DNA of 64,000 bases, from the NCBI RefSeq assembly GCF_002369955.1, contig NZ_AP014564.1:1836612-1900611 (forward strand), given 5' to 3'. Of the stretch, positions 8,035 to 17,491 are shown one piece after another. Numbering within the stretch: the first letter of the stretch is position 1; each line of letters starts with the position of its first letter. Source of the stretch: Ichthyobacterium seriolicida (GTDB lineage Bacteria > Bacteroidota > Bacteroidia > Flavobacteriales > Ichthyobacteriaceae). Below the pieces are notes generated by a model. That model was not told where the DNA came from. It did not search any database and was given only the letters and a program-made list of their open reading frames with translations. Position numbers and translations under genes: made by a program.

Positions 8035-8937
8035 ATGAAAAAAATGCTTTTGAGATTTCTATATAACAATGTGAAAAGTATCGTAAATAATTACTTTAAC
8101 AGAGCCGTTTTAACATTCATTGCCGCATGTTTATTTTCTTGTAACCAAGAGAAGAACATCCTAAATAAAAAATCTTCTTATTCACCAAATAGAGAAAAAG
8201 AGATCCTATCTTTTTATTTCAAAAAGGAAGACAACAAAACTAATTTAGTATCTAGAATAGGAAATTATGATATAGAAGGCAAAAGAGTGACTGACAATCA
8301 ACAGAATTATATATATGCCGTTTTTCCCAGTGGAATGAATATTGGAAGCGCAAGTGACAGAACTCTTGTGCCAACTGTTGTCATTTCAGATAAGTCTAAT
8401 GTAAGTCCTGCTGATAACGAACCTAAAGAATTCTTTAAGGTTAATGATCCTCAAATTTATACTGTAGAAGCAGAGGATAAGAGCACGAAAAGCTATAAAA
8501 TATTAGCTTTGAAGTTCCCTGTAGCTTTTAGTTCAAGTGGAACATCCATACCAACTGAAAAAAATTCTTTTACTACCAAAGATATTGAAGCTACTACTGT
8601 GGATAATTTTAACGAAATAATAACCTTTGGCGATCCTACAAATCCTATTTTACCTCACGATACTCTTGACACTATAACCATAAACGGGATAGTTTTTAGT
8701 AAAACTCCAAATGGTATTAAAGAGACTGATATTACCATATTTCCAAAAGATATTTTGTTTACCAAAAAAGGAGATAAAAAAAATAATGCCAATAAATATG
8801 TCGGCGATATTATTGTTACTTCTATAATTAGGAATACTTCCTTTTCAAGGAAATACACACTTGAACTATACAAAAAAACGTTACCGCCGCCTTTGCCGAC
8901 TTTACCAGAATCATCTGACGCTACAAAAGTCCAGTAG
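8035..8937 (+). CDS. DUF5018-like lipoprotein without stalk
   Basis: The 300-residue protein has a basic N-terminus, a hydrophobic stretch and a lipobox ending in Cys (ACLFSC, near residue 36). Two beta-rich modules follow. The segment TVDNFNEIITFGDPTNPILP has a clear counterpart (TVDNLSQTIIFGSTDNPNLK) in the 1104-residue protein at 11650, so the two are close paralogues. This one stops after a Pro-rich tail (LPPPLPTLPE) where the other continues into a long Ala-rich stalk. The two paralogues flank the restriction-modification gene. Function is unknown, presumably surface exposed. Confidence 0.75.
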   Translation: MKKMLLRFLYNNVKSIVNNYFNRAVLTFIAACLFSCNQEKNILNKKSSYSPNREKEILSFYFKKEDNKTNLVSRIGNYDIEGKRVTDNQQNYIYAVFPSGMNIGSASDRTLVPTVVISDKSNVSPADNEPKEFFKVNDPQIYTVEAEDKSTKSYKILALKFPVAFSSSGTSIPTEKNSFTTKDIEATTVDNFNEIITFGDPTNPILPHDTLDTITINGIVFSKTPNGIKETDITIFPKDILFTKKGDKKNNANKYVGDIIVTSIIRNTSFSRKYTLELYKKTLPPPLPTLPESSDATKVQ

Positions 8938-8970
8938 GAAGTTTTCCGATTATGTTTTGTTGATATAAAA

Positions 8971-9008
8971 AAAATAGGAAGAGTTGAAATATCGCATCTT
9001 CCTATTTT
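8971..9008. terminator. Bidirectional terminator between the lipoprotein and the RM gene
   Basis: AAAATAGGAAGA at 8971-8982 pairs perfectly with TCTTCCTATTTT at 8997-9008. The A and T runs flank the stem on both sides, so it can end transcription of the plus-strand lipoprotein and of the minus-strand RM gene. Confidence 0.8.
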
Positions 9009-9046
9009 GCCCGAGAATATTTTTTTTTTAAAAAATATTTACTCAA

Positions 9047-11431
9047 CTATTTAGTTTCCTCTTCTGACTCCCATATTTTATTAATTTCTTGATTTATACC
9101 TTTTTTATTTTCTCCAATTTTTTGTTCTAATTTTTGTATTTCCTTTTCTCTCTTTTGAATTGACTTTAATATTTTTTTCTGTTCTTCCATAGGAGGTAAA
9201 GGAATTTGAACCTTAGACAACTTAGATGAAGAGATGTACTTAGTAGTTTGAGTAGTAGAAATCTTAATTAAACTATCCTCTAAAGACTTAGCCGCATAGA
9301 ATAAAAATTCTGGCAAAATTTTATCCTTATACTCATCTCTTATTATCAAAGCGTTTATTTGTTGATTCGTAGTTACTGGAACTTTAGCCAAAGCCACTTT
9401 CCCTATGGTAGCAGTACAAGATAGTAAAACCGTATTTACAGGAAGTAATTTTATAGTAGTCTCTTCTAAGGCTTTTTCTGTTATGGTTTGTTTGGTTTTA
9501 TAAACCATTTCACCATTTTCTAAATCATTGAGAGTAAACCAACAAATGCTTCCGTTGTTCCAGTAAAATTCGTTTTTTCTCAAGGGTGTGGTTCCAGTGT
9601 GAATATGACATAAATCACCTAGCTTAATCAAAGGATAAGACGATAGATTTTTAGTTTCTCTGTACAAGCTGCCGACTAGGTTATAGTCATTATCCCTCAC
9701 TTTATCTAGATCTATAATTTCAAAGCCCATTTCAAGAATATTATCCTGTAAAGATGGATTTTCATCTACTTTTTTAATATCTGAACTCTCTATTTTTTTT
9801 AGATCATTACTTCCTTTAATTTTTCTCTTGTGATTATCAAGAGTTACACCTATATTATTCGTATTGAAAAAGGAGAAATTTTCTTGATCATTATTCATAT
9901 GAGCATCAGTAAAATACAAGATGTCTGTTTTAACCTCTGTGTATGGCAAGAAAGTCCCTTTAGGAAGAGAAATAACACTGTGTAATTTTGCCCTTGACAA
10001 TAAAAACTTACGAACTTCAACACTATTCTTTCTAAATAAAAATCCCTCTGGAACCACCAATGCCATCCTTCCACCCTTTTTTAAAGCTCTAAGACAATGT
10101 AAAACACATGCAGCATCACCGCTATTTCTAGCTATCCCACTGTAGTAAAGAGGAGAGATATCATTTTCTATAATAGTTTTTCTGTCTTTGGTTATTTTTC
10201 TGCTTATATTAAGAGAAAAAGGAATACTGCTAACTACTAAATCAAATCTTTTAACCTTATCTATCTCCTTGCCTTTAAACATAGCCTTTTGCGTATAATC
10301 AGGCTTTTTAAGAGAATTAATCTGTTGTATATCGCTGTTTATATGACCATTTAAAATCATATTCATCTTTGCAATCCTAGAAATTTCAGTTATTTCCCTA
10401 CCGTAAAAAGTGTCATTTTTCAGCATTTCTAAATCTAGTTCGTCTTTAATTATATTGTTCTTTTTTATGTAATTGAACGATTCAACTAGGAAACCTCCAG
10501 TACCGCAAAAAGGATCGTAAATTTTCTCTTTAAGTTTAGGAGCGACTAAATTTATCATAGTCTTTACAATATTTCTAGGCGTGAAATACTCTCTTAGATC
10601 ACTTTCTATCAAGGTCGCTTTTTCCAAAAAATATTCAAAAACCTCTCCCTTTACATCCATACTGGAAGTAGAAAGAACTAGGGGATCGATAGCGTTTATT
10701 ATATGTCTGAAATTATGAGTTTTTTTTATAGAAATCGGCTTGAAGATATCTTTACCATATTTATCTTCTACCTGTTTTAATACATAGCTATTTACGTAGT
10801 CTATAATGCGATCGTCTGGTTGGGATTTTATGGCATCCCATAGAGACTTCCTATCATCCTGATATAATAGCTTCAAAAACATAATATTTGAAAATTCTAC
10901 AAATCTTTCAACCTCAGTTGTCAAACCTTCGCTTCTTAAAACTTCATTCAAATTTTTGAACTGATCTACAGATTCTTCTCTAGATTCTTTTACATACTGA
11001 GGAATTGTCCAAGCTTCATTACTATTTACCTTTAAAAATTCTAAAACTTCTTTTTCATTTATCACCCCTCTTACTTCTTTACCATTTAAAACGAGCTCTT
11101 TGTTATTAGGAACAAAACGAGCTTCACAATAAGAGCCATTCATAGCAAAAACCAAAGGCGCATCTAGAGCCTTTGCATACTCCATACCTCTTTTCAGTGC
11201 CAAATCAAGGTTTTTAGCACTTTTCTTAACCTCTATTACAGCTATTGGCTTATTAGTTCCTGTTTGATACAGTATACAATGGGGTTTTTTGTCTCCTAAC
11301 TTCTGCTGTTGATCTAGATATGGTGGCTCAGAGAAATATACATTTTTCTCATACGCCTCACCCTCTATATTCCAACCATTATTTACTAAATTAGTACTTA
11401 GGATAGATTCTCTTTGTTTTTCTTTTAACAT
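9047..11431 (-). CDS. Fused restriction-modification protein: R-type N-domain, adenine methylase, specificity domain
   Basis: One 794-residue chain joins three parts. Residues about 1-150 resemble the N-terminal nuclease domain of type I R subunits, with IAVIEVKKS supplying the Glu-x-Lys pair near residue 66. Residues about 160-580 are an HsdM-type N6-adenine methylase with SAM motif DPFCGTGG near 305 and a motif IV reading SSIPFS near 401. Residues about 600-790 are a single HsdS-like target-recognition domain (IKLGDLCHIHTGTTPLRKNEFYW...) ending in a long Lys/Glu coiled coil. This is the architecture of type IIG-like single-chain enzymes. The Asp expected before the Glu-x-Lys pair is replaced around KKPHCILY, so cleavage activity is doubtful. 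No separate hsdR or hsdS gene is nearby. Confidence 0.82.
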   Translation of the reverse strand: MLKEKQRESILSTNLVNNGWNIEGEAYEKNVYFSEPPYLDQQQKLGDKKPHCILYQTGTNKPIAVIEVKKSAKNLDLALKRGMEYAKALDAPLVFAMNGSYCEARFVPNNKELVLNGKEVRGVINEKEVLEFLKVNSNEAWTIPQYVKESREESVDQFKNLNEVLRSEGLTTEVERFVEFSNIMFLKLLYQDDRKSLWDAIKSQPDDRIIDYVNSYVLKQVEDKYGKDIFKPISIKKTHNFRHIINAIDPLVLSTSSMDVKGEVFEYFLEKATLIESDLREYFTPRNIVKTMINLVAPKLKEKIYDPFCGTGGFLVESFNYIKKNNIIKDELDLEMLKNDTFYGREITEISRIAKMNMILNGHINSDIQQINSLKKPDYTQKAMFKGKEIDKVKRFDLVVSSIPFSLNISRKITKDRKTIIENDISPLYYSGIARNSGDAACVLHCLRALKKGGRMALVVPEGFLFRKNSVEVRKFLLSRAKLHSVISLPKGTFLPYTEVKTDILYFTDAHMNNDQENFSFFNTNNIGVTLDNHKRKIKGSNDLKKIESSDIKKVDENPSLQDNILEMGFEIIDLDKVRDNDYNLVGSLYRETKNLSSYPLIKLGDLCHIHTGTTPLRKNEFYWNNGSICWFTLNDLENGEMVYKTKQTITEKALEETTIKLLPVNTVLLSCTATIGKVALAKVPVTTNQQINALIIRDEYKDKILPEFLFYAAKSLEDSLIKISTTQTTKYISSSKLSKVQIPLPPMEEQKKILKSIQKREKEIQKLEQKIGENKKGINQEINKIWESEEETK

Positions 11432-11476
11432 AATTTTTGATTTTAAAAAAGTTTATTGCTTTTACATTAGTAAGCG

Positions 11477-11484
11477 CAAATGTA
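11477..11484 (-). promoter_or_regulatory. -7 box TACATTTG for the RM gene
   Basis: TACATTTG on the minus strand fits TAnnTTTG and lies 46 bases before the start of the RM gene. No -33 TTG is visible. Confidence 0.4.
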
Positions 11485-11554
11485 ATAATTATTATCTATA
11501 CTTTTCGTCTAAAAAAGTAGCGTAACCTTTCTCCCCTTATATTTTTTTAAATAA

Positions 11555-11572
11555 ACCTGAGTTCAATTAATA
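11555..11572 (+). repeat. Dispersed motif ACCTGAGTTCAATTAATA
   Basis: A single copy of the 17-18 bp motif that also forms the perfect inverted repeats of the element at 49487-49707. It lies in the promoter region of the stalk lipoprotein. No partner inverted copy was found nearby. Confidence 0.55.
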
Positions 11573-11649
11573 TTTTTTCTCCCCGCTTAGCTAAACATAA
11601 ACTACCTTAGTAGACTTAAAGTTAATCCATACTTAATAGTATTGAAATT

Positions 11650-14600
11650 ATGAAAATATCTAATCTAAAAAAAACATCATTGCTCATATTGTCAGTTCTT
11701 TTTACATTTTCATGTGATAAGAAAAATATCATTCCCGATGATGAAAATTCTGGAAGCACAATTCCTAAAGAGATAATAAGTGTAAAGTTAAAGAAATCTC
11801 AAAATCCTCAAATAGGAGGTGTTGATATAAATGCTGAAGTCATTGAATCAAACGAACAAAAAATCTATATTTTATTATTGCCTCATGATGTAAATACTGA
11901 TACTAAAGAATTTAAACCTACTGTTGAGATATCCCAAGGCACTACTATAAGCCCTGAGAGTGGGTCAGCTCAAGAGCTTGGAAAAATCGTTATTACTGAA
12001 AATGTTTTTGATTTATCACAATCAGGTGTAGAGTATACTGTTACAGCTGATCAAGACAGTTCAGTTAAAAAATATAGAGTTATAGCACTCAGAGCTCCTG
12101 ATGCTATTGACCCTACTAAAACTTTAATTAAAGCTGATGAAAAGCTTTTATCTAATTCTGATGTTGCTACTCCAACTGTTGATAATTTAAGTCAAACAAT
12201 AATATTTGGTTCTACAGATAATCCAAATCTAAAGAATAAACTTGCTGATGAGAATATTGAATTAGATATAACTATAGGATTTAATAGAATAATTCCAGAT
12301 GGCGGTCAGGATACTTACAAAAATATCCCTTCCCCAACTACTCCAACTACAGTTTCTTTCAAAAAGAAAGAAGATGATGAAAATACTTATGAAGCCATTA
12401 TTCCAGTCACTTATACAATAGAGGACAAAACCTTTATAAAAAATTATAAAGCTACTATATACAAAAAGTCTAATTCTAAAGTTAAAGAGGAACTTAGTAC
12501 TTCTATAGCTACTGCTAACGATAAAATTGGAGAAGCTAATGCTACTGCTACTGCAGCCTCTGATATTGTTAAACCCTTAACTGATGATGTTAAGGCTATT
12601 GCTACTCAAGCTGTTGCTGATGCTAAGGTTGCTCTTCAGACTGCTACTACTGCTGTTGAGGCTGCTACTAAAGCTGTGACTGATGCTACTACTCCTGAAG
12701 CTTTAACTCAAGCTAAGACTAAAGTTGAAGAAACTAACCAAGCTGCTGAGGATGCTAAAACTAAGGCTGATGCTGCTAAGAGTGCTGCTGATGCCGCTAA
12801 GCTTGCTGCTGACACTAAAGTTCAGACTGATGCTATAGCTTCTGCTGAGAATACTGCTAATAACGCTAGTACAGTTGCTAATGCTGCTGAGACTCAAGCT
12901 AATGCTGCTGAGGCTCAAGCTAATGCTGCTGAGGCTCAAGCTAGTGCCGCTAATACTGTTACAGCTGCTACTCAAGCTTTGAAAAAAGCTAACGAAGCTC
13001 TTACTACTGCTAAGGCCGCTGTTCAAACTGCCACTGAAGCTGAAACAGCTATCCCTGATACAGCTACTGTAGCTAAGGGTAAAGCTACTCAAGCCAAAAC
13101 TAAAGCTAACCAAGCTGTAACTAAAGCTGAAGGAGCTATTGCTACTATTGCTGAAAATGCTGCTAATAATGCTAGTACAGTTGCTGAAGCTGCTGAGACT
13201 CAAGCTAATGCCGCTAATACTGTTTCTCTTGCTTCTACAGCAGTGACTTCTGCTAAAACAGCTCTTGACACTGCTAAGTCTGCTGTTCAAACTGCCACTG
13301 AAGCTGAAACAGTTATCCCTGATACAGCTACTGTAGCTAAGGGTAAAGCTACTCAAGCCAAAACTAAAGCTAACCAAGCTGTAACTAAAGCTGAAGGAGC
13401 TATTGCTACTATTGCTGAAAATGCTGCTAATAATGCTAGTACAGTTGCTGAAGCTGCTGAGACTCAAGCTAATGCCGCTAATACTGTTTCTCTTGCTTCT
13501 ACAGCAGTGACTTCTGCTAAAACAGCTCTTGACACTGCTAAGTCTGCTGTTCAAACTGCTACTACTGCTAAATCGGGTTTAACTGATGCAGCTACTCAGG
13601 ATACTAAAAATAAAGCTACAGCAGCAGTTACTGCTACCACTGCTGCTGTAACCAAAGCTGAAGGAGCTATTGCTACTGCTGCTGAAAAAGCTGCTGAGAA
13701 AGCTGAAACTGATGCTACTGCTGCCACCACAGTTACTAATGCTAAAACTGCTCTTGCTGCTGCTACCCAAGCTGTTACTGTTGCTACTGAGGCTAAAATA
13801 GCTCTTGACGCTACTACCAATACTGATGCTAAAACTAAAGCTACCCAAGCTGTAACTAAAGCTGAAGGAGCTATTGCTACTCTTGCTGAGAATGCTGCTA
13901 CTGATGCTGAGACTCAAGCCAATTCTGCTAAAAACACTACTGATGCTACTCAAGTTGATACAGCCACCACAAATGTAACTACTGCTAAAACTGCTCTTGC
14001 CACTGCTACCCAAGCTGTTACTGTTGCTACTGAGGCTGAAACAGCTATTATTGATGCTACTATTAAGGGCAGAGCTACCGCTGCTAAGAATAAAGCTACC
14101 CAATCTGTTACTACTGCTAAAGAAACTCTTAAAAAAGCTATTTTAGCTTTAGCTACTATAGCTGAAACTGCTGCTACCACAGCTAAGAATAACGCAGAAA
14201 CAGCTGAGACTAATGCTAAGGATGCTAAGACTAAAGCTACTACAGCTGAGAGTGATGCTACTGAAGCTAAGAATAAAGCTACTACAGCTGAGACTAATAC
14301 TACTTCTTTAGCTTCTGCTATTTCATCTATAAGTGGCGATTCTGTTGATGCTACTAACGCCGCTTCTGCTACTACAACAGCTAATAGTGCTGAGGCAGCT
14401 AAATCTGCTGCTGAAACTGCAGCTAATAGTGCTGAAGCAGCTAAATCTGCTGCTGAAACCGCTAAGGGATCTTCTGAAGATGCTGCCACTGAGGTTGGAA
14501 AAGTTAAAACCGCTATAGAAGCTTTAATCTCTGCTATAGCTGGCACTTCTATTGATGCTTCCGAAGCTAAAAGTAAAGCTGATACAGCTCAGGCTAAAGC

Positions 14601-14964
14601 TGAAGAAGCTGCTACCGCTGCTGGAGAGGCTAAAACTAAAGCTGAAGAAGCTGAAACTGCTGCTAATATGGCTAAAGAAAAAGCTGAAGAAATTAAGAAA
14701 AAAGCTGCTGAAGCTAAAGCTGAAGCTGAAAAAATTACAACTGGAAAATCTAAGTCTGATGCTGAAACTGCTGCTCAAAAAGCTAAAGATGCAGCTACTG
14801 CGGCTAAGGAAGCGACTACTCAAGCTGAGGCTAAGGCTACTGAGGCTAAAAGTGCTGCTACTCAAGCTGAGACTAAGGCTGATGCTGCTAAGGATGCTGC
14901 TGATCAGGCTAAAACCGCTATTGACGAAGCTAAAGCGGCTATTGAAGCTATTACTATTCTATAA
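11650..14964 (+). CDS. Giant Ala-rich stalk lipoprotein
   Basis: The 1104-residue protein starts with a signal peptide and lipobox (FTFSC, Cys near residue 22). Residues about 30-280 are DUF5018-like modules closely related to the lipoprotein at 8035. From about 285 to the end it is almost only Ala, Thr, Lys, Glu, Asp, Asn and Val, in a heptad-like pattern (A-x-x-A-x-x-A) predicting a very long helical coiled coil. Within it a 264-bp (88-residue) unit is tandemly repeated at 13021-13284 and 13285-13548 with very few changes. GCT is the dominant Ala codon, which creates long false frames on both strands. It should form an extended surface rod anchored by its lipid. Function, such as adhesion or a spacer, is unknown. 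Confidence 0.8.
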   Translation: MKISNLKKTSLLILSVLFTFSCDKKNIIPDDENSGSTIPKEIISVKLKKSQNPQIGGVDINAEVIESNEQKIYILLLPHDVNTDTKEFKPTVEISQGTTISPESGSAQELGKIVITENVFDLSQSGVEYTVTADQDSSVKKYRVIALRAPDAIDPTKTLIKADEKLLSNSDVATPTVDNLSQTIIFGSTDNPNLKNKLADENIELDITIGFNRIIPDGGQDTYKNIPSPTTPTTVSFKKKEDDENTYEAIIPVTYTIEDKTFIKNYKATIYKKSNSKVKEELSTSIATANDKIGEANATATAASDIVKPLTDDVKAIATQAVADAKVALQTATTAVEAATKAVTDATTPEALTQAKTKVEETNQAAEDAKTKADAAKSAADAAKLAADTKVQTDAIASAENTANNASTVANAAETQANAAEAQANAAEAQASAANTVTAATQALKKANEALTTAKAAVQTATEAETAIPDTATVAKGKATQAKTKANQAVTKAEGAIATIAENAANNASTVAEAAETQANAANTVSLASTAVTSAKTALDTAKSAVQTATEAETVIPDTATVAKGKATQAKTKANQAVTKAEGAIATIAENAANNASTVAEAAETQANAANTVSLASTAVTSAKTALDTAKSAVQTATTAKSGLTDAATQDTKNKATAAVTATTAAVTKAEGAIATAAEKAAEKAETDATAATTVTNAKTALAAATQAVTVATEAKIALDATTNTDAKTKATQAVTKAEGAIATLAENAATDAETQANSAKNTTDATQVDTATTNVTTAKTALATATQAVTVATEAETAIIDATIKGRATAAKNKATQSVTTAKETLKKAILALATIAETAATTAKNNAETAETNAKDAKTKATTAESDATEAKNKATTAETNTTSLASAISSISGDSVDATNAASATTTANSAEAAKSAAETAANSAEAAKSAAETAKGSSEDAATEVGKVKTAIEALISAIAGTSIDASEAKSKADTAQAKAEEAATAAGEAKTKAEEAETAANMAKEKAEEIKKKAAEAKAEAEKITTGKSKSDAETAAQKAKDAATAAKEATTQAEAKATEAKSAATQAETKADAAKDAADQAKTAIDEAKAAIEAITIL
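13021..13548 (+). repeat. 264-bp tandem repeat, two near-identical units
   Basis: Units 13021-13284 and 13285-13548 are in frame (88 codons each). The one difference I saw changes ETAIPD to ETVIPD. A third, partial unit begins at 13549 and then diverges. The near identity points to recent expansion by slippage or recombination. Confidence 0.85.
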
Positions 14965-14996
14965 CATATGGATAGATTCAAAATATTTTAATTTTC

Positions 14997-15027
14997 AAAA
15001 AAGGGGTGTTTTTTATGCCCCTTTTTT
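14997..15027. terminator. Terminator after the stalk lipoprotein
   Basis: AAAAAAGGGG at 14997-15006 pairs with CCCCTTTTTT at 15018-15027. It follows the stalk lipoprotein by 32 bases and, by symmetry, could also end the minus-strand priA transcript. Confidence 0.8.
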
Positions 15028-15047
15028 AATGCCATAAAATCAAGGTT

Positions 15048-17489
15048 TTAGTAGGAGTCTACATCCATAAATAGCTTTATACTTTTGTGTTCTTGCCTCA
15101 AAGAAAAATCATAGAGAGACTCATTTATATACCTCTTGACCTTAGATATAGATTTTCCAATAGGAATCTTTATAATTATGTTTTTTATGTAATCGTTCTT
15201 TATCTTGGGAACTATATTGTATTGAGGTCCTAACATATCTTCCTTGAAAAAACTCCTTAAAATACCAGATATATAATCTGTAGATTTATTCAGTTTATCT
15301 CTATTAGGATGCTTAAAAACTATCTTTATAATCTTACAATAAGGAGGATAATTGTACTGTTTTCTCTCAGATAATTGATCATCCATAATTTCTTTATAAT
15401 TATGAGGTAATAACGTCAGAGCACTGTTAGAAACATTAAACGACTGTATTATAACTTTTCCTCTTTTGTCCTTTCTACCTGCCCTGCCCGCTACTTGAGT
15501 TATGAGTTGATAAGCCCTTTCATAAGCCCTAAAATCTGGAAAATTAAATATAGAATCGATATTTAAAATTCCAACTAAAGAGACACTTTCAAAGTCTAAT
15601 CCCTTGGCAACCATCTGAGTTCCTATTAAAATATCTATCTGCTTATTGCTAAATCTCTCTAATATATCCTCGAAAGATCTCCTTCTTCTAGTGGTATCAT
15701 AATCCATCCTGTCTACAATCGCCTCTGGAAAAATCTGTTTTATCTGATTCTCCACCTGTTGAGTGCCCAATCCCTTAACTCCAACTTCTCTGCTGCCACA
15801 TGAAATACATCTATCTGGTCTACTTATGACATAATCACAATAATGACAGTTTAATGTAGAGGAATATTTGTGATATGTCAAACTAACGTCACAGTTTACA
15901 CATCGCATAGAAGTGCCGCAAATATCACATTCCATAATGGTAGAATATCCCCTTCTATTTTGAAACAAAATAACTTGCTCGCCTAGTTCTAAAACCCTCT
16001 TTATCTCTTTTAACATAAACAGAGAAAAAGCCCCTCTCATCTGTTTTTTTTCTGATTGTTCTCTTATACCTATTAGTTTTATTTCAGGCATCTCTATATT
16101 TCCATACCTAGTAGTCATCTCAACACAAGAATACTTGCCTTTTTTTACATTGAAGATAGTTTCTAAAGATGGTGTAGCAGAACCCAAAAGAATATTAGCT
16201 CCACACTTTTCAGCCAAGACAATAGCCATGTCTCTTGCATGATACCTAAGTATATTCTGCTGCTTGAATGAAGGATCGTGTTCTTCATCTACCACGATTA
16301 GCCCCAAGTCTTTGAAAGGCAAAAACAAAGCTGATCGAGTTCCCAATACAATTGAAGATTTTTTAGATGAAATACGAGTCCATATTTCAGCCTTTTCGTT
16401 ATCTGTATACTTAGAGTGATAGACTATTAACTTTTCACCAAAAAAAACAGATAGCCTTTGAACTATTTGAACTGTCAAGGCTATCTCTGGAAGCAGATAT
16501 AAAACCTGTTTGCCCTTAGATATAAATTCATTTATTAGATGAATATACACCTCTGTCTTTCCAGAAGAGGTAACTCCGTATAAGAAAGTAACTCTCTTAC
16601 GAAAAAATTCAGATCTTATTTTAGATAATGCTATAGATTGCTCTTCACTTAATATAGATAATGGCTTTTCTCCTTTGGTAATTTCAAGTCTATCTGTCTG
16701 TAAATAGTAGGTTTGCAAAACCCTTTTTTTTTCTAGCTCTTTTAAAGATGTCATCTTTAGATGTCTTCCTAAAAGCTTGGCTACAGGCAACGGACTTTCA
16801 GACTTTAATTGAATAAACCTCATAAAGAGCTCTCTTTGCTTGGGGGCTTTCCCTATAATGCCATCTACTTTAGTATTGAGATTATCTATATCATGGCCTA
16901 TATCTGGATGAATCCTAACGTATTTGACCATCTTAGGTTTGTACTTATCCTTTACTACATCTTCTACTTTTATGAGTTTTTTTTCTATTAAATTATTTAT
17001 AATGGGAATTATATCCTTATTATTTAAAACTTTAGATAAATTATCTATGCTTAAAGCTCGGTAGTTCAAGGCTTTATAAACTGAAAGCTCATCATCGCTC
17101 ATAATACTGAGATCTACTTCTAAATCCTTTTCTGTATCTTTTTCCTTAGTCACCAGAGTCTCATTTCCCAATCTGAATACTGAAGGCATAGCAACCCTAA
17201 AAACATCCCCTATGGGACACATATAATAACTGGATAACCAAAACCACAAATCTAATTGAAGAGAATCTATAATTGGATTGATATCTATAAAATGATGTAC
17301 TCTCTTAGTTTTAAACAAAGACGGCTTTTCAACTCCTATCCTATAGATTATAGCTGTGTAGTAATTATTTCTGAATGGGACTATAACTCTTATTCCTATT
17401 TTTAATTTCTTCCTGTCATTGTCATCTACCTCATAAACATATAAATCTCTTAGGGGAAGCGGAACTATAACCTCTATAAATATTGACAT
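15048..17489 (-). CDS. priA: Primosomal protein N' (replication restart helicase)
   Basis: The 813-residue protein shows Walker A in LYGVTSSGKTEVY, a DEEH box in IVVDEEHDPSFKQ and eight Cys in the paired zinc sites of PriA (CDICGTSMRCVNCDVSL...CHYCDY...CISCGS). The helicase C-domain ends in QVAGRAGR. The N-terminal PLPLRDLYVYEVD matches the 3'-DNA-binding domain. PriA reloads the replisome at stalled forks. Only two bases separate it from the upstream methyltransferase gene, so the two are probably co-transcribed. Confidence 0.95.
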   Translation of the reverse strand: MSIFIEVIVPLPLRDLYVYEVDDNDRKKLKIGIRVIVPFRNNYYTAIIYRIGVEKPSLFKTKRVHHFIDINPIIDSLQLDLWFWLSSYYMCPIGDVFRVAMPSVFRLGNETLVTKEKDTEKDLEVDLSIMSDDELSVYKALNYRALSIDNLSKVLNNKDIIPIINNLIEKKLIKVEDVVKDKYKPKMVKYVRIHPDIGHDIDNLNTKVDGIIGKAPKQRELFMRFIQLKSESPLPVAKLLGRHLKMTSLKELEKKRVLQTYYLQTDRLEITKGEKPLSILSEEQSIALSKIRSEFFRKRVTFLYGVTSSGKTEVYIHLINEFISKGKQVLYLLPEIALTVQIVQRLSVFFGEKLIVYHSKYTDNEKAEIWTRISSKKSSIVLGTRSALFLPFKDLGLIVVDEEHDPSFKQQNILRYHARDMAIVLAEKCGANILLGSATPSLETIFNVKKGKYSCVEMTTRYGNIEMPEIKLIGIREQSEKKQMRGAFSLFMLKEIKRVLELGEQVILFQNRRGYSTIMECDICGTSMRCVNCDVSLTYHKYSSTLNCHYCDYVISRPDRCISCGSREVGVKGLGTQQVENQIKQIFPEAIVDRMDYDTTRRRRSFEDILERFSNKQIDILIGTQMVAKGLDFESVSLVGILNIDSIFNFPDFRAYERAYQLITQVAGRAGRKDKRGKVIIQSFNVSNSALTLLPHNYKEIMDDQLSERKQYNYPPYCKIIKIVFKHPNRDKLNKSTDYISGILRSFFKEDMLGPQYNIVPKIKNDYIKNIIIKIPIGKSISKVKRYINESLYDFSLRQEHKSIKLFMDVDSY

Positions 17490-17491
17490 AC

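Noticed and set aside
13021-13548. CRISPR-like array
   Set aside because: The repeats are 264-bp coding units without spacers.
12703-14865. Long minus-strand and shifted frames opposite the stalk lipoprotein (Ser/Phe-rich or Leu/Lys-rich)
   Set aside because: They are shadows of the GCT-rich Ala repeat; composition is a direct translation of the repeat in other frames and no signals precede them.
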